Positions 1-8,467 of a DNA stretch of 64,000 bases are shown here, one piece after another; position 1 is the first letter of the stretch, and every line of letters begins with the position of its first letter. Under the pieces are notes generated by a model. The model searched no databases and was not told where the DNA came from. It was given only the letters and a program-made list of their open reading frames with translations. Origin of the DNA: Aquabacter sp040755535 (GTDB lineage Bacteria; Pseudomonadota; Alphaproteobacteria; Rhizobiales; Xanthobacteraceae). The DNA is taken from the NCBI GenBank assembly GCA_040755535.1, contig JBFMAV010000001.1, forward strand, positions 113,782 to 177,781. The letters run 5' to 3'. Position numbers and translations under genes: made by a program.

Positions 1-41
1 AGGGTCAGGGCCAAAAGGCTGCGTCGGGTGAGATGCGTCAT
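1..41 (-). CDS. Probable molybdate-binding protein ModA, N-terminal fragment
   Basis: Only the first 13 codons are present; the gene runs off the left edge. They read MTHLTRRSLLALT, a basic start with a double arginine followed by hydrophobic residues, which is what a secretion signal looks like. The ATG lies 11 nt downstream of the modE stop on the same strand. An AGGG ribosome-binding site overlaps that stop region, so the two genes are probably one operon. Assigning it to modA rests on the modE neighbour alone. Any other exported protein of a molybdate locus would fit equally well. Confidence 0.45.
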   Translation of the reverse strand, partial: MTHLTRRSLLALT

Positions 42-52
42 GGCCGAAACCC

Positions 53-844
53 TCAATCGATGGCGAGAATGACGTGGGCCGCGTCCACCAAGGCGAAGGC
101 GGGGCGACCCGGTTCCAGGCCCAGCGTCTCGACGCTGCGGGCCGTGAGGGTGGAGGCGATGGTCTTGCCCTCGCCGATGTCCAGCACCACTTCGGCGCTC
201 ACCGCGCCGGTCTCGACCCGCGCGATGGTGCCGGGCAGGCAATTGCGCACGCTGACGCGCGGCGCGATCTCGCCGGGGGCGATCACGACGAACGGCGCCT
301 TCACCAGCGCCACCGCCTCACGCCCGACGCACAGGCCGAGATCGCGCACGCTCTCCATGGTCACCAGGGCATGGAGCACCTTGTCGGCGGACACGCGCAG
401 CGCGACTTCGGCGGCGAGCGCGTCCGAGGTGATGGCGCAGATGGTGCCGCGCAAGGCATTGCGGGCGCTGGTCTTCATGAGGAACCCCGACATGAGGTTG
501 AGGGGGGAGATGCCCGTGCCGGCCAGCTCGGGCTCGATCAGGCGCACGAGGCGCGCCATTTCGCCCTCCAGGCGGGTGAAGGCGGCGATGACCTTGATGC
601 CGGTGGGGGTCAGCCGCGCGCCGCCGCCCGCCTTGCCGCCCGCGCGGGTTTCCAGCAAGGGCTGGCCGAACAGGTTGGCCATGGCGTCGAGCGCGTCCCA
701 GGCGGCCTTGTAGGTCAGGCCCACCGCCTTCGCGCCCGCCGTGATGGAGCCCTCCCGCGCCACTGCCTCCAGCAGGCGGATGCGCTCGCGGCCGATGGGC
801 GAGAGGCTTTCGGCCTTCAGACTGACCAGGGCTTCGATGGGCAC
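53..844 (-). CDS. modE: Molybdenum-dependent transcriptional regulator ModE
   Basis: This 263-residue protein is the size of E. coli ModE. Residues about 15-100 form a LysR-like winged helix (EGSITAGAKAVGLTYKAAW). They are followed by two Mop/TOBE molybdate-binding repeats with the signature SARNALRGTI (about 126-135) and SVRNCLPGTI (about 198-207). ModE dimers bind molybdate and then repress molybdate-uptake genes and tune molybdoenzyme genes. The start is GTG at 844, with AAGGA 7-8 nt upstream; no ATG gives a full N-terminus. A 27-bp inverted repeat just upstream (857-883) is a candidate ModE box, which suggests autoregulation of a modE-modA operon. Family assignment is firm; autoregulation is inferred. 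Confidence 0.93.
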   Translation of the reverse strand: MPIEALVSLKAESLSPIGRERIRLLEAVAREGSITAGAKAVGLTYKAAWDALDAMANLFGQPLLETRAGGKAGGGARLTPTGIKVIAAFTRLEGEMARLVRLIEPELAGTGISPLNLMSGFLMKTSARNALRGTICAITSDALAAEVALRVSADKVLHALVTMESVRDLGLCVGREAVALVKAPFVVIAPGEIAPRVSVRNCLPGTIARVETGAVSAEVVLDIGEGKTIASTLTARSVETLGLEPGRPAFALVDAAHVILAID

Positions 845-856
845 CGACCGGATCCT

Positions 857-883
857 TCGTCGTGTAGCTGAGCTACATAACGA
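857..883. promoter_or_regulatory. Candidate ModE operator (27-bp inverted repeat)
   Basis: Half-sites TCGTCGTGTAGCT (857-869) and, on the opposite strand, TCGTTATGTAGCT (883-871) match at 11 of 13 positions around a central G at 870. The form resembles the TCGTTAT...ATAACGA Mo-boxes known for ModE. It sits 12 nt upstream of the modE GTG, where bound ModE would block its own expression. Confidence 0.6.
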
Positions 884-974
884 TAGGCGGACGATGGAGG
901 AAAGGGATATTTTGCCGCGCGTCTCGCGCGAGTGACGCGGGTGGAGCCGGTCGCGCCGGCTCCACCCTGGGTCT

Positions 975-2408
975 TCAGATGCCGGCCTGCGACACGAACT
1001 TCGGGTTCAGATAGGCCTCGATGGCCTCGGAACCGCCTTCCGAGCCGAACCCCGAATCCTTCACGCCGCCGAACGGCACTTCGGGCAGCGCGAGGCCGAG
1101 ATGGTTGATGGTCATCATGCCGGCTTCCACCGACGCCGCGATGGCGTTCGCGGTCTTGGCCGAGCGCGTATAGGCGTAGGAGGCAAGGCCATAGGGCAGC
1201 CGGTTCGCCTCTTCCACCGCCTCGTCGAAGTCGGAGAAAGGGAAGATCATGGCGAGGGGGCCGAACGGCTCCTCATTCATCATCCGCATCTCGCGGGTGA
1301 CGCCGGTGACCACGGTCGGCTCGAAGAAATAGCCCTTGTTGCCGATGCGGCTGCCACCGGTCTTCACCTCGCCGCCCTTCTGCTGGGCATCCGCCAGCAG
1401 CGCCTCGATGGCCGGCACGCGGCGCTCATTGGCGAGCGGGCCCATCTGGATGCCGTCCTCCAGGCCGTTGCCCACCTTGATGGTCTTGGCATGTGCGACG
1501 AACCGCTCCACGAACTGGTCGTAGGCCTTCTCCTGCACCATGAAGCGGGTGGGTGAGACGCAGACCTGCCCGGCATTGCGGAACTTGGCCGCCGCGATCT
1601 GCTTGGCCGCCGCGTCCACGTCGGCATCCTCGAACACGATCACCGGGGAGTGGCCGCCCAACTCCATGGTGATGCGCTTCATGTGCGCGCCAGCCAGCGC
1701 CGAGAGCTGCTTGCCCACCGGGGTCGAGCCGGTGAAGGTCACCTTGCGGATGACGGGGTGCGGGATGAGATATTCGCTGATCTCCGCCGGCACGCCATAG
1801 ATGAGCCCGATGACGCTCGCCGGCACGCCGGCGTCCACGAAGGCGCGGATCAGCTCGGCCGGGGAGGCGGGGGTCTCTTCCGGCGCCTTGACGATGATGG
1901 AGCAGCCGGCCGCCAGCGCGGCGGAGAGCTTGCGCACCACCTGGTTGATGGGGAAGTTCCAGGGGGTGAAGGCCGCGACCGGACCGACCGGCTCCTTCAC
2001 CACCAATTGATACACGCCCTGGGCGCGGGCGGGGATGACGCGGCCATAGGCGCGGCGCGCTTCCTCGGCGAACCAGTCGATGATGTCGGCCGCCGCCATC
2101 GTTTCCATCTTGGCTTCCGCCAGCGGCTTGCCCTGTTCCAGGGTCATGAGGCGGGCGATGTCGCCGGCGCGCTCGCGCAGCAGGTCGGCGGCCTTGCGCA
2201 TCACCTTGGCGCGGTCATAGGCCGAGACCTTGGACCACAGCTTGAAGCCCTTCGCGGCAGCGTCGAGGGCGGCGTCGAGATCACCCTTGGAGGCGTGGGC
2301 GACGGTGCCGATCACCTCTTCGGTGGCGGGATTGAGCACGGGGATGGTGCGCCCCCCTTCCGCGCCACGCCACTGTCCGTCGATGTGGAGCTGAACGTCA
2401 CGATACAT
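975..2408 (-). CDS. NAD(P)-dependent aldehyde dehydrogenase (succinate-semialdehyde dehydrogenase-like)
   Basis: A 477-residue aldehyde dehydrogenase of normal family length. Visible motifs are TPWNFP (148-153), the Rossmann segment FTGSTPVG (225-232), the general base Glu249 in MELGGHSP and the catalytic Cys283 in GQVCVSPTR. It oxidises an aldehyde to the acid with NAD(P)+ in the cytoplasm. The overall pattern is closest to the succinate/alpha-ketoglutarate semialdehyde dehydrogenase group, but the substrate cannot be fixed from sequence. The start was set at ATG 2408 (MYRDVQLHIDGQW). The frame stays open far upstream, but that extension has no family similarity and runs into divergent xthA. 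It has no operon partner. Confidence 0.9.
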   Translation of the reverse strand: MYRDVQLHIDGQWRGAEGGRTIPVLNPATEEVIGTVAHASKGDLDAALDAAAKGFKLWSKVSAYDRAKVMRKAADLLRERAGDIARLMTLEQGKPLAEAKMETMAAADIIDWFAEEARRAYGRVIPARAQGVYQLVVKEPVGPVAAFTPWNFPINQVVRKLSAALAAGCSIIVKAPEETPASPAELIRAFVDAGVPASVIGLIYGVPAEISEYLIPHPVIRKVTFTGSTPVGKQLSALAGAHMKRITMELGGHSPVIVFEDADVDAAAKQIAAAKFRNAGQVCVSPTRFMVQEKAYDQFVERFVAHAKTIKVGNGLEDGIQMGPLANERRVPAIEALLADAQQKGGEVKTGGSRIGNKGYFFEPTVVTGVTREMRMMNEEPFGPLAMIFPFSDFDEAVEEANRLPYGLASYAYTRSAKTANAIAASVEAGMMTINHLGLALPEVPFGGVKDSGFGSEGGSEAIEAYLNPKFVSQAGI

Positions 2409-2589
2409 GGGAGCCTCCCTCGCTGTGTGCGTGGCCCGTCTTATCGCGGGCGCAAGGGGTTGCTGGCAAGGCGCAATCGGGCATGTCGGCGGGCGCGCGC
2501 GCGCGCCGGGCGCAGACCTCGGGGCGGGCGGCCTTGTGAGGCGGGAGCGGCGGGGGTAAGTCTGGCCTCCCGCCATCTGGGGTGCCGCC

Positions 2590-3420
2590 TTGTCCAAGAG
2601 CCTCACCGTCTGCACCTGGAACATCAATTCGGTGCGCATTCGCCTCGATATCGTGAAGGACGCGGTGGAGCGCCTGAAGCCGGACGTGCTCTGCCTCCAG
2701 GAGACCAAGTGCCAGGACGACAAGTTCCCGCTCAAGGCCATCCGGGACCTCGGCTTCGAGCATATCGCCCTCAATGGCCAGAAGGGCTGGCATGGGGTCG
2801 CCACTTTCTCGCGCCTGCCGTTCGAGAGCGTTGAAAAGCAGGAATTCTGCGGCAAGGGCGACGCGCGCCATGTGGCGGTCACGCTCGGCGCGGCGGCGGG
2901 CCTCGCCACACCCTTCACCGTGCATAATTTCTATGTGCCGGCCGGGGGCGACATTCCCGATCCCGAGCTCAACCCCAAATTCGCGCACAAGCTCGCCTTC
3001 CTCGACGAGATGATCGCATGGGAGCGCCTGCCGCAGCTCGCCCGCGACCCCGAGGCCCATGGCGTGCTCGTGGGCGACCTCAATATCGCGCCGCTGGAAG
3101 CGGATGTGTGGGGTCACAAACAGCTTCTGACCGTGGTCAGCCATACGCCCGTCGAAGTGGATCGCCTCACCCGCTTCCAGGCGGCGGGGCCCTGGGTGGA
3201 CGTGATGCGCGGTTTCGTTCCCCCGCACGAGAAGCTGTTCACCTGGTGGAGCTATCGCTCGCCCGACTGGACCGCCAATGATCGCGGGCGCCGCCTCGAC
3301 CATGTGTGGGCCAATCCCGCGCTTGCGCCCAAGGCGCGCGCCATGACCGTGCTGCGCGAGGCGCGCAGCTGGGAAAAGCCCTCGGACCACGTGCCGGTGG
3401 CGGTCACGTTCGAGGTCTGA
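2590..3420 (+). CDS. xthA: Exodeoxyribonuclease III
   Basis: A 276-residue endonuclease/exonuclease/phosphatase-fold enzyme. It cleaves abasic sites and trims 3' ends in base-excision repair. Motifs in order: CTWNINSVRIR (Asn11), LQETKCQD (catalytic Glu38), VGDLNIAP, and the C-terminal LDHVW and SDHVPV that carry the catalytic Asp-His pair. The only start giving a complete N-terminus is TTG at 2590; no in-frame ATG or GTG precedes the first motif and no strong ribosome-binding site is seen. It is transcribed divergently from the aldehyde dehydrogenase and converges on the cyclic-nucleotide-binding gene only 6 nt after its stop. Confidence 0.94.
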   Translation: MSKSLTVCTWNINSVRIRLDIVKDAVERLKPDVLCLQETKCQDDKFPLKAIRDLGFEHIALNGQKGWHGVATFSRLPFESVEKQEFCGKGDARHVAVTLGAAAGLATPFTVHNFYVPAGGDIPDPELNPKFAHKLAFLDEMIAWERLPQLARDPEAHGVLVGDLNIAPLEADVWGHKQLLTVVSHTPVEVDRLTRFQAAGPWVDVMRGFVPPHEKLFTWWSYRSPDWTANDRGRRLDHVWANPALAPKARAMTVLREARSWEKPSDHVPVAVTFEV

Positions 3421-3426
3421 GGCGCG

Positions 3427-3900
3427 TCAGCGCCGCCGGGGCGGCGGCCCGTCCAGCTTCTCGGCGCGGAACGCGTCGAGCGCCCCCATGGTCTCGGCGA
3501 TCCGGGAGGCGAACAGCGCGCGCAGCGCCTGCGCGGCCTCGGGAAAATCCTGAAGAAGCTGCAGGAACAGGAGTCTCGGGATTGGCAGCAGCCGCGAGGC
3601 TTCCAGCGCCCGCGCGCTGCAGGGGCGGGTCGCCGCGATCAGCAGGGCTTTCTCGCCGATCAGCGCGCCGGGCAGCAACTCACACAGGCGCTTGCGCCGC
3701 GCGCCCTGTTCCGTGAAGAGTTCCAGCCGCCCGGCGAGCACCACATGACCGCCCTCGGCGGTCTCGCCCGTGCGGAACAGCATTTCCCCGCCTTTCAGCG
3801 CCACCTCGTCCGCGCCTTCGGCCAGAGCGTGCAGGGCCGCGTCGGGAAGCGCCTCGAAGGTCGGCACTTCGCGCAGCCGGGCGACGCTCTGCTCGCTCAC
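3427..3900 (-). CDS. Stand-alone cyclic-nucleotide-binding domain protein
   Basis: A 157-residue protein made almost entirely of one Crp/CAP_ED-type cyclic-nucleotide-binding beta-roll. Segments FEALPDAALHALAEGADEV, GEMLFRTGETAEGGHVVLAG and LCELLPGALIGEKALL follow the family pattern, with RPCSARALE where the phosphate-binding cassette falls. No helix-turn-helix follows, so it is not a Crp/Fnr transcription factor. It starts at GTG 3900, 22 nt after the response-regulator stop, so the two are probably co-transcribed. A sensory or scaffolding role is inferred; ligand and target are unknown. Confidence 0.8.
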   Translation of the reverse strand: MSEQSVARLREVPTFEALPDAALHALAEGADEVALKGGEMLFRTGETAEGGHVVLAGRLELFTEQGARRKRLCELLPGALIGEKALLIAATRPCSARALEASRLLPIPRLLFLQLLQDFPEAAQALRALFASRIAETMGALDAFRAEKLDGPPPRRR

Positions 3901-3922
3901 GCTCGAAGGCCTCCCGCGCCGG

Positions 3923-4609
3923 TCACGGGACGAGCTTGTAGCCGCCCGCCTGGGTGGCCAGGAGCGTGGGCGAAGAGGGATCGGGTTCGATCTTCTGGCG
4001 CAGGCGGTAGATGTGGGTCTCCAGCGTGTGGGTGGTGACGCCGGAATTGTAGCCCCACACTTCCTGAAGCAGCGTCTCGCGCGCCACGGGTGTTTTGCCC
4101 GCGCGGTAGAGATAGCGCAGGATCGCCGTCTCCTTCTCGGTGAGGCGGATCTTCGAGCCGCGCTCCGTCACCAGCAGCTTGGCGCCGGGACGGAAGCTGT
4201 AGGGGCCGATGGCGAAGACCGCATCCTCGCTCGCCTCATGGCTGCGCATCTGGGCGCGCAGGCGGGCGAGCAGCACCGCGAAGCGGAAGGGCTTCAGGAT
4301 ATAGTCGTTGGCCCCCGCCTCCAGGCCCATGATCGTGTCGCTGTCCGTGTCATGGGCGGTCAGCATGATGATGGGGGCCTTAAAGCCGTTGGCGCGCATC
4401 TGGCGCACGCCGTCCCGCCCGTCCATGTCGGGCAGGCCCACATCCATGATCACGAGGTCGATGGCGCCATTCTTGGCATTCTCGATGGCCTCGCCGGCGC
4501 TGCCCACGGGGATTGGCTCGAACTCGTCCTGCAAGGCGAGTTGTTCGACCAACGCCTCGCGCAGCTCCGGGTCGTCCTCGACCACCAGGATTTTCCACGC
4601 ATTGGTCAT
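3923..4609 (-). CDS. OmpR/PhoB-family response regulator
   Basis: A 228-residue two-domain regulator. The receiver (about 1-120) has the acidic pair Glu11-Asp12, phospho-acceptor Asp56 in VIMDVGLPDMDG, Thr84 in MLTAHD and Lys106 in ILKPF. A winged-helix domain (about 130-228) ends in TLETHIYRLRQKIEP and GGYKLVP. ATG 4609 is preferred over the adjacent TTG 4612 because GGAGG then sits 5 nt upstream. No histidine kinase gene is present in the window, so it is an orphan here. It is followed by the cyclic-nucleotide-binding gene and is divergent from the YkuD gene. The regulon is unknown. Confidence 0.92.
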   Translation of the reverse strand: MTNAWKILVVEDDPELREALVEQLALQDEFEPIPVGSAGEAIENAKNGAIDLVIMDVGLPDMDGRDGVRQMRANGFKAPIIMLTAHDTDSDTIMGLEAGANDYILKPFRFAVLLARLRAQMRSHEASEDAVFAIGPYSFRPGAKLLVTERGSKIRLTEKETAILRYLYRAGKTPVARETLLQEVWGYNSGVTTHTLETHIYRLRQKIEPDPSSPTLLATQAGGYKLVP

Positions 4610-4722
4610 CAATCCCTCCGTTGCCCTTGCGGACAGGCGAATCGCGCAAGTACAGCATGAGGGGCCATTGGTGCAAATTTCCGCAAGGATTTCACTCTCG
4701 GACGGTAAAATTGTGGGGCGTC

Positions 4723-5262
4723 ATGGATCAAACTCCTGTGGGGTGCGCCGTTTTGCGGGTCCGCCGCCGTCCCGGCGCGCCGCATTCGGGCCTGCTGACC
4801 GTCGCGGGCCGCACATTTCCCGTGGCGCTCGGCCGGTCGGGCATCGCCTTCGACAAGCGGGAGGGCGACGGACGCACCCCGGCGGGGACATGGCGGGTGC
4901 AGCGCCTGCTCTACCGCGCCGACCATGGGCCGCGCCCGCGCACCGCGCTTCCCGCCCACCCCATCGGCCCGGCCGATGGCTGGTGCGACGACCCCGCGCA
5001 CCGCAACTACAACCGCCCCGTCCGGCTGCCCTTTGCCGCGAGCCATGAGCGGTTGCGCCGGGACGATGCGCTCTATGATCTTGTCATCGTCATCGACCAC
5101 AACCAGCGCCCGCGCACGAAGGGCCGGGGCTCGGCAGTTTTCATCCATATTGCGCGCGCCGGGCTGACGCCGACCGAAGGGTGCGTGGCCATGCCCAAGG
5201 CGGAATTGCGCCGGCTGGTGGCGCGCCTGCGCCCCGGAACGCGCGTGCGCATCGACCTTTAG
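4723..5262 (+). CDS. Small YkuD-domain (L,D-transpeptidase-like) protein
   Basis: A 179-residue protein with the YkuD fold and its catalytic motif: His142 in VFIHIA and Cys154 in TPTEGCVAMP, spaced as in L,D-transpeptidases. The family makes 3-3 peptidoglycan crosslinks or attaches proteins to peptidoglycan through a Cys thioester. No signal peptide is visible: the N-terminus is MDQTPVGCAVLRVRRRP. It resembles the minimal YkuD proteins common in Alphaproteobacteria, whose export route is unclear. ATG 4723 was chosen because it begins the conserved region; TTG 4711 is in frame just upstream. It stands alone, divergent from the response regulator. Confidence 0.85.
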   Translation: MDQTPVGCAVLRVRRRPGAPHSGLLTVAGRTFPVALGRSGIAFDKREGDGRTPAGTWRVQRLLYRADHGPRPRTALPAHPIGPADGWCDDPAHRNYNRPVRLPFAASHERLRRDDALYDLVIVIDHNQRPRTKGRGSAVFIHIARAGLTPTEGCVAMPKAELRRLVARLRPGTRVRIDL

Positions 5263-5289
5263 AGAACGTTTTGCCGATCGTCGATTTCA

Positions 5290-5304
5290 CCTGATCGGAT
5301 CAGG
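5290..5304. promoter_or_regulatory. Perfect 7-1-7 inverted repeat upstream of lutABC
   Basis: CCTGATC, G, GATCAGG is exactly palindromic about its central G. It lies in the 169-bp gap between the YkuD gene and lutA, about 128 bp before the lutA start. No T-run follows, so it does not look like a terminator. It could be an operator for the lactate operon. No regulator gene is nearby to support this. Confidence 0.35.
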
Positions 5305-5431
5305 CTCCAGGGGCCGTGCGTTTCTTTTGAACCGCTCCATGTTATAGGTCGGGCCAAGGACGGCGTCGCGCCGCGCGGCTCGTCCGTCAAGGCTCCACGC
5401 CAGCGAGCCGCACAAAAAAGACGCACGACCG

Positions 5432-6217
5432 ATGCCAGCACCCTCCGCTCAGCGGCCGCCCCTGGTGGGCCTGTTTGCCACCTGCCTCGTCGATACCATC
5501 CGCCCTAGCGTCGGCTTTGCCGCTGCCACATTGATCGAGGCGGCGGGCTGCGAGGTTGAGGTGCCCCGACAGACCTGCTGCGGCCAGCCGGCCTTCAATT
5601 CCGGCGACCGTGTCACCACGCGGGCCCTCGCCGAGCAGACCATCGCCGCCTTCGAGACCTTCGATTATGTGGTGGTTCCCTCCGGCTCCTGCGCCGGCAT
5701 GATCAAGGCGCATTATCCCGAACTGTTCGTGGGCGAGCCCGACTGGATGCCGCGTGTCGAGCGTTTCTGCGCGAAGGTGTTCGAACTCGTCTCCTTCCTG
5801 GTGGATGTGCGCGGCCTGACGCAGGTCGCGGCGCGCTATGACGGGCGCGTCACCTATCACGACAGTTGCTCGGGCCTGCGCGAACTTGGCATCAAGGCCC
5901 AGCCGCGCCTCCTGCTGGGCTCCGTGGAGGGGCTTGAACTCACCGAGATGCCCGACAGCGATGTCTGCTGCGGTTTCGGTGGTACGTTCTGTGTCAAATA
6001 TCCCGACGTCTCAGGCGCCATCGTCGAGAAGAAGGCCGCGAACATCGTGGCGAGCGGGGCCGATACGCTGCTTGCCGGCGATCTCGGCTGCCTGATGAAC
6101 ATGGCCGGCAAGCTCCAGCGCATGGGCAAGGACGTGGCGGTGCGCCATGTGGCGGAGATTCTCGCCGGGCAGGGCGAAGACCCCGCCATCGGCGTCGCGC
6201 GAAAGGCGGGCCAATGA
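5432..6217 (+). CDS. lutA: Lactate utilization protein LutA (cysteine-rich Fe-S oxidoreductase subunit)
   Basis: A 261-residue protein with two cysteine-rich CCG domains: CCGQP at 49-53 and CCGFGG at 179-184. These bind an Fe-S centre in LutA/GlpC/HdrB-type proteins. With LutB and LutC it forms the cytoplasmic L-lactate-to-pyruvate oxidation complex, the alternative to flavin-dependent LldD. First gene of lutABC: its TGA overlaps the lutB ATG by 4 nt (6214-6217), which indicates translational coupling. A 169-bp gap with a perfect palindrome precedes it and probably holds the operon promoter. Confidence 0.93.
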   Translation: MPAPSAQRPPLVGLFATCLVDTIRPSVGFAAATLIEAAGCEVEVPRQTCCGQPAFNSGDRVTTRALAEQTIAAFETFDYVVVPSGSCAGMIKAHYPELFVGEPDWMPRVERFCAKVFELVSFLVDVRGLTQVAARYDGRVTYHDSCSGLRELGIKAQPRLLLGSVEGLELTEMPDSDVCCGFGGTFCVKYPDVSGAIVEKKAANIVASGADTLLAGDLGCLMNMAGKLQRMGKDVAVRHVAEILAGQGEDPAIGVARKAGQ

Positions 6218-7647
6218 GCGTCCAGATCACGTCCCCCCGATTCAAGGACAATGCCCGCCACGCCTTGGACGATGCCCCGCTCCAGGCGGCGCTTTCAAAG
6301 GTCGGTCCCGGCTTCATCGGGCGCCGCGCGGCGGCGCGCGACCTCTTGCCGGAGTTTGACGCGCTCCGCGATTCCGCCCGCGACATCAAGAACCACACGC
6401 TGGCGCATCTCGACCTTTATCTGGAGCGGTTCGAGGCCAAGGTGAAGGAGGCCGGCGGCCACGTCCATTTCGCCGTGGATGCCGCCGAGGCCCGCGAGAT
6501 CGTCACCCGCATCTGCCGGGATCGCGGGGCAAAGACCGTGACCAAGGGCAAGAGCATGGTCTCCGAGGAGATCGGGCTCAACGATCATCTCGCCGCCCAC
6601 GGCATCGAGCCGGTGGAGACCGACCTTGGCGAATATCTGATCCAGATCCGGGGCGAGGCGCCGTCCCACATCATCGCGCCCGCCATCCATCTCAACAAGG
6701 AGCAGGTGGAAGCGGACTTCCGCCGCGTGCACACCCATCTGCCGCCCGAGCGCAATCTGACCGAGCCGACCGCGCTGCTCGCGGAAGCACGCGGCGAATT
6801 GCGGGCGAAGTTCCTGGCGGCGGACGTGGGCATCACCGGTGCCAATTTCCTGGTGGCCGAGACCGGCACCTCCATCATCGTCACCAATGAGGGCAATGGC
6901 GATCTCACCCAGACGCTGCCGGGCACGCATATCGTGCTCGCCTCGCTGGAGAAGCTGGTGCCGACCCTGGAAGATGTGAGCCAGTTGCTGCGCGTGCTGG
7001 CGCGCTCGGCCACCGGCCAGGAGATGAGCGTCTACACCACTTTCTCAACCGGCCCGCGCCGACCGCAGGATCTGGACGGGCCCGGCGCATATCATGTGGT
7101 GATCCTGGACAATGGCCGCTCGGCCATGCTCGCCGGCCAGTTGCGCGAGATGCTGCGTTGCATCCGCTGCGGCGCCTGCATGAACCATTGCCCCGTCTAT
7201 CACGCGGTAGGCGGGCATGCGTATGGCTGGGTCTATCCCGGCCCCATGGGCGCGGTGCTGACCCCCTCGATCATCGGCATCGAGAAGGGCGCGAACCTGC
7301 CCAATGCCTCCACCTTCTGCGGGCGGTGCGAAGAAGTGTGCCCGGTGCGCATTCCTCTGCCAAAGCTGATGCGGCACTGGCGCGAAAAGGAGTTCGAGCG
7401 TCACCTGACCCCGGCGCCCCAACGCTATGGGCTCGCCATCTGGTCGTTCGTTGCCCGGCGGGGCTGGCTTTACCGGCCGGCGACCGACCTCGCCATGCGC
7501 GCCCTCGCACTCATGGGCCGCGCGAAAGGCCGGTTCGCCTCTCTGCCGCTTGCCGGCGGCTGGACCAAGGTGCGCGACTTCCCCGCGCCCCAGGGCGGCA
7601 CCTTCCAGGCGCAGTGGAAGGCGCGCAAATCCGGGAGAGCGTCATGA
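6214..7647 (+). CDS. lutB: Lactate utilization protein LutB (iron-sulfur subunit)
   Basis: A 477-residue protein with the LutB layout. An N-terminal LUD domain (about 70-300) includes TKGKSMVSEEIGLN and TGANFLVAETGTS. A ferredoxin-like region follows, with CIRCGACMNHCP (Cys316, 319, 322, 326) and CGRCEEVCP (Cys369, 372, 376), ligating 4Fe-4S clusters for electron transfer from lactate. A C-terminal DUF3390-like tail completes it. It is overlapped by 4 nt at each end with lutA and lutC, so the three are made together in similar amounts. Confidence 0.95.
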   Translation: MSVQITSPRFKDNARHALDDAPLQAALSKVGPGFIGRRAAARDLLPEFDALRDSARDIKNHTLAHLDLYLERFEAKVKEAGGHVHFAVDAAEAREIVTRICRDRGAKTVTKGKSMVSEEIGLNDHLAAHGIEPVETDLGEYLIQIRGEAPSHIIAPAIHLNKEQVEADFRRVHTHLPPERNLTEPTALLAEARGELRAKFLAADVGITGANFLVAETGTSIIVTNEGNGDLTQTLPGTHIVLASLEKLVPTLEDVSQLLRVLARSATGQEMSVYTTFSTGPRRPQDLDGPGAYHVVILDNGRSAMLAGQLREMLRCIRCGACMNHCPVYHAVGGHAYGWVYPGPMGAVLTPSIIGIEKGANLPNASTFCGRCEEVCPVRIPLPKLMRHWREKEFERHLTPAPQRYGLAIWSFVARRGWLYRPATDLAMRALALMGRAKGRFASLPLAGGWTKVRDFPAPQGGTFQAQWKARKSGRAS

Positions 7648-8321
7648 GTTCCCGTGACACCGTCCTCGCCTCCGTCCGTCGCGCCTTGGGCGTCTCCGGC
7701 CAGGAGGCGCCGCGCCGCCAGGAAGTGGCCGACCGCATCGCCGGACATCCGCGCGGCCTCATCCCCGCCCGCGCCGACCTCCCCCATGCCGAGCAGATCG
7801 AATTGTTCAAGCGGATGGTGGTGGGAGCGGCCGGCAGCATCGACCATCTGGCCGATGCGAGCGAGGTTCCCGGCGCGATTGCGGCCTATCTGCGCGCCCG
7901 CAACCTGCCGCTCTGCGTGCTGCGCGGCCAGGACGCGCGGCTCGCCGATCTGCCCTGGAGCCGGGAACCGGCGCTGGATGTGTGGATCGGCCCATCGGAC
8001 GGCAAGCAGTTGGCCGGCCTCTCCCATGCCTTCGCGGGGGTCGCGGAATCGGGAACCGCCATCATGGTGTCCGGACCCGACAATCCCTCCACCTTGAACC
8101 TGCTGCCCGACCACCACCTGATCGTGGCGCGGGCACAGGATGTGGTGGGCACCTATGAGGCCGCCTGGGACCGCCTGCGCGCCGCCTATGGCGTCGGCAT
8201 CATGCCGCGCACGGTCAACTGGATCACCGGCCCGTCGCGCTCCGCCGATATCGAGCAGACGCTTCTGCTCGGCGCGCACGGGCCGCGTAGCCTGCACATC
8301 CTGCTCGTCGGCGCCGCCTGA
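7644..8321 (+). CDS. lutC: Lactate utilization protein LutC
   Basis: A 225-residue LUD-domain protein (MSSRDTVLASVRRALG). The conserved core includes GVAESGTAIMVSGPD and LNLLPDHHLIVARAQDVVGTYE, and it ends with GPSRSADIEQTLLLGAHGP, the family signature. It is the third subunit needed for LutABC lactate oxidation. The ATG at 7644 overlaps the lutB stop in an ATGA, so this start is well fixed; the frame is open further upstream but within lutB. Last gene of the operon. Confidence 0.94.
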   Translation: MSSRDTVLASVRRALGVSGQEAPRRQEVADRIAGHPRGLIPARADLPHAEQIELFKRMVVGAAGSIDHLADASEVPGAIAAYLRARNLPLCVLRGQDARLADLPWSREPALDVWIGPSDGKQLAGLSHAFAGVAESGTAIMVSGPDNPSTLNLLPDHHLIVARAQDVVGTYEAAWDRLRAAYGVGIMPRTVNWITGPSRSADIEQTLLLGAHGPRSLHILLVGAA

Positions 8322-8467
8322 CGGGCGGCGCCTGGGTGATGCAAAGGGGCAACGCGTCGTCAAAATCCGCATGATCCCGGTTGCGGGCGCGCAACCAAGC
8401 GCGCGCCCGCGTGTTGCCGCATCACCCGATGTTGGGCAGAAGAGGACAGGAAACGGGCGGTGAGATC

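Noticed and set aside
2493..2506. A 14-bp alternating GC tract upstream of xthA
   Set aside because: Could favour Z-DNA, but such runs are common in GC-rich intergenic DNA and nothing else supports a function.
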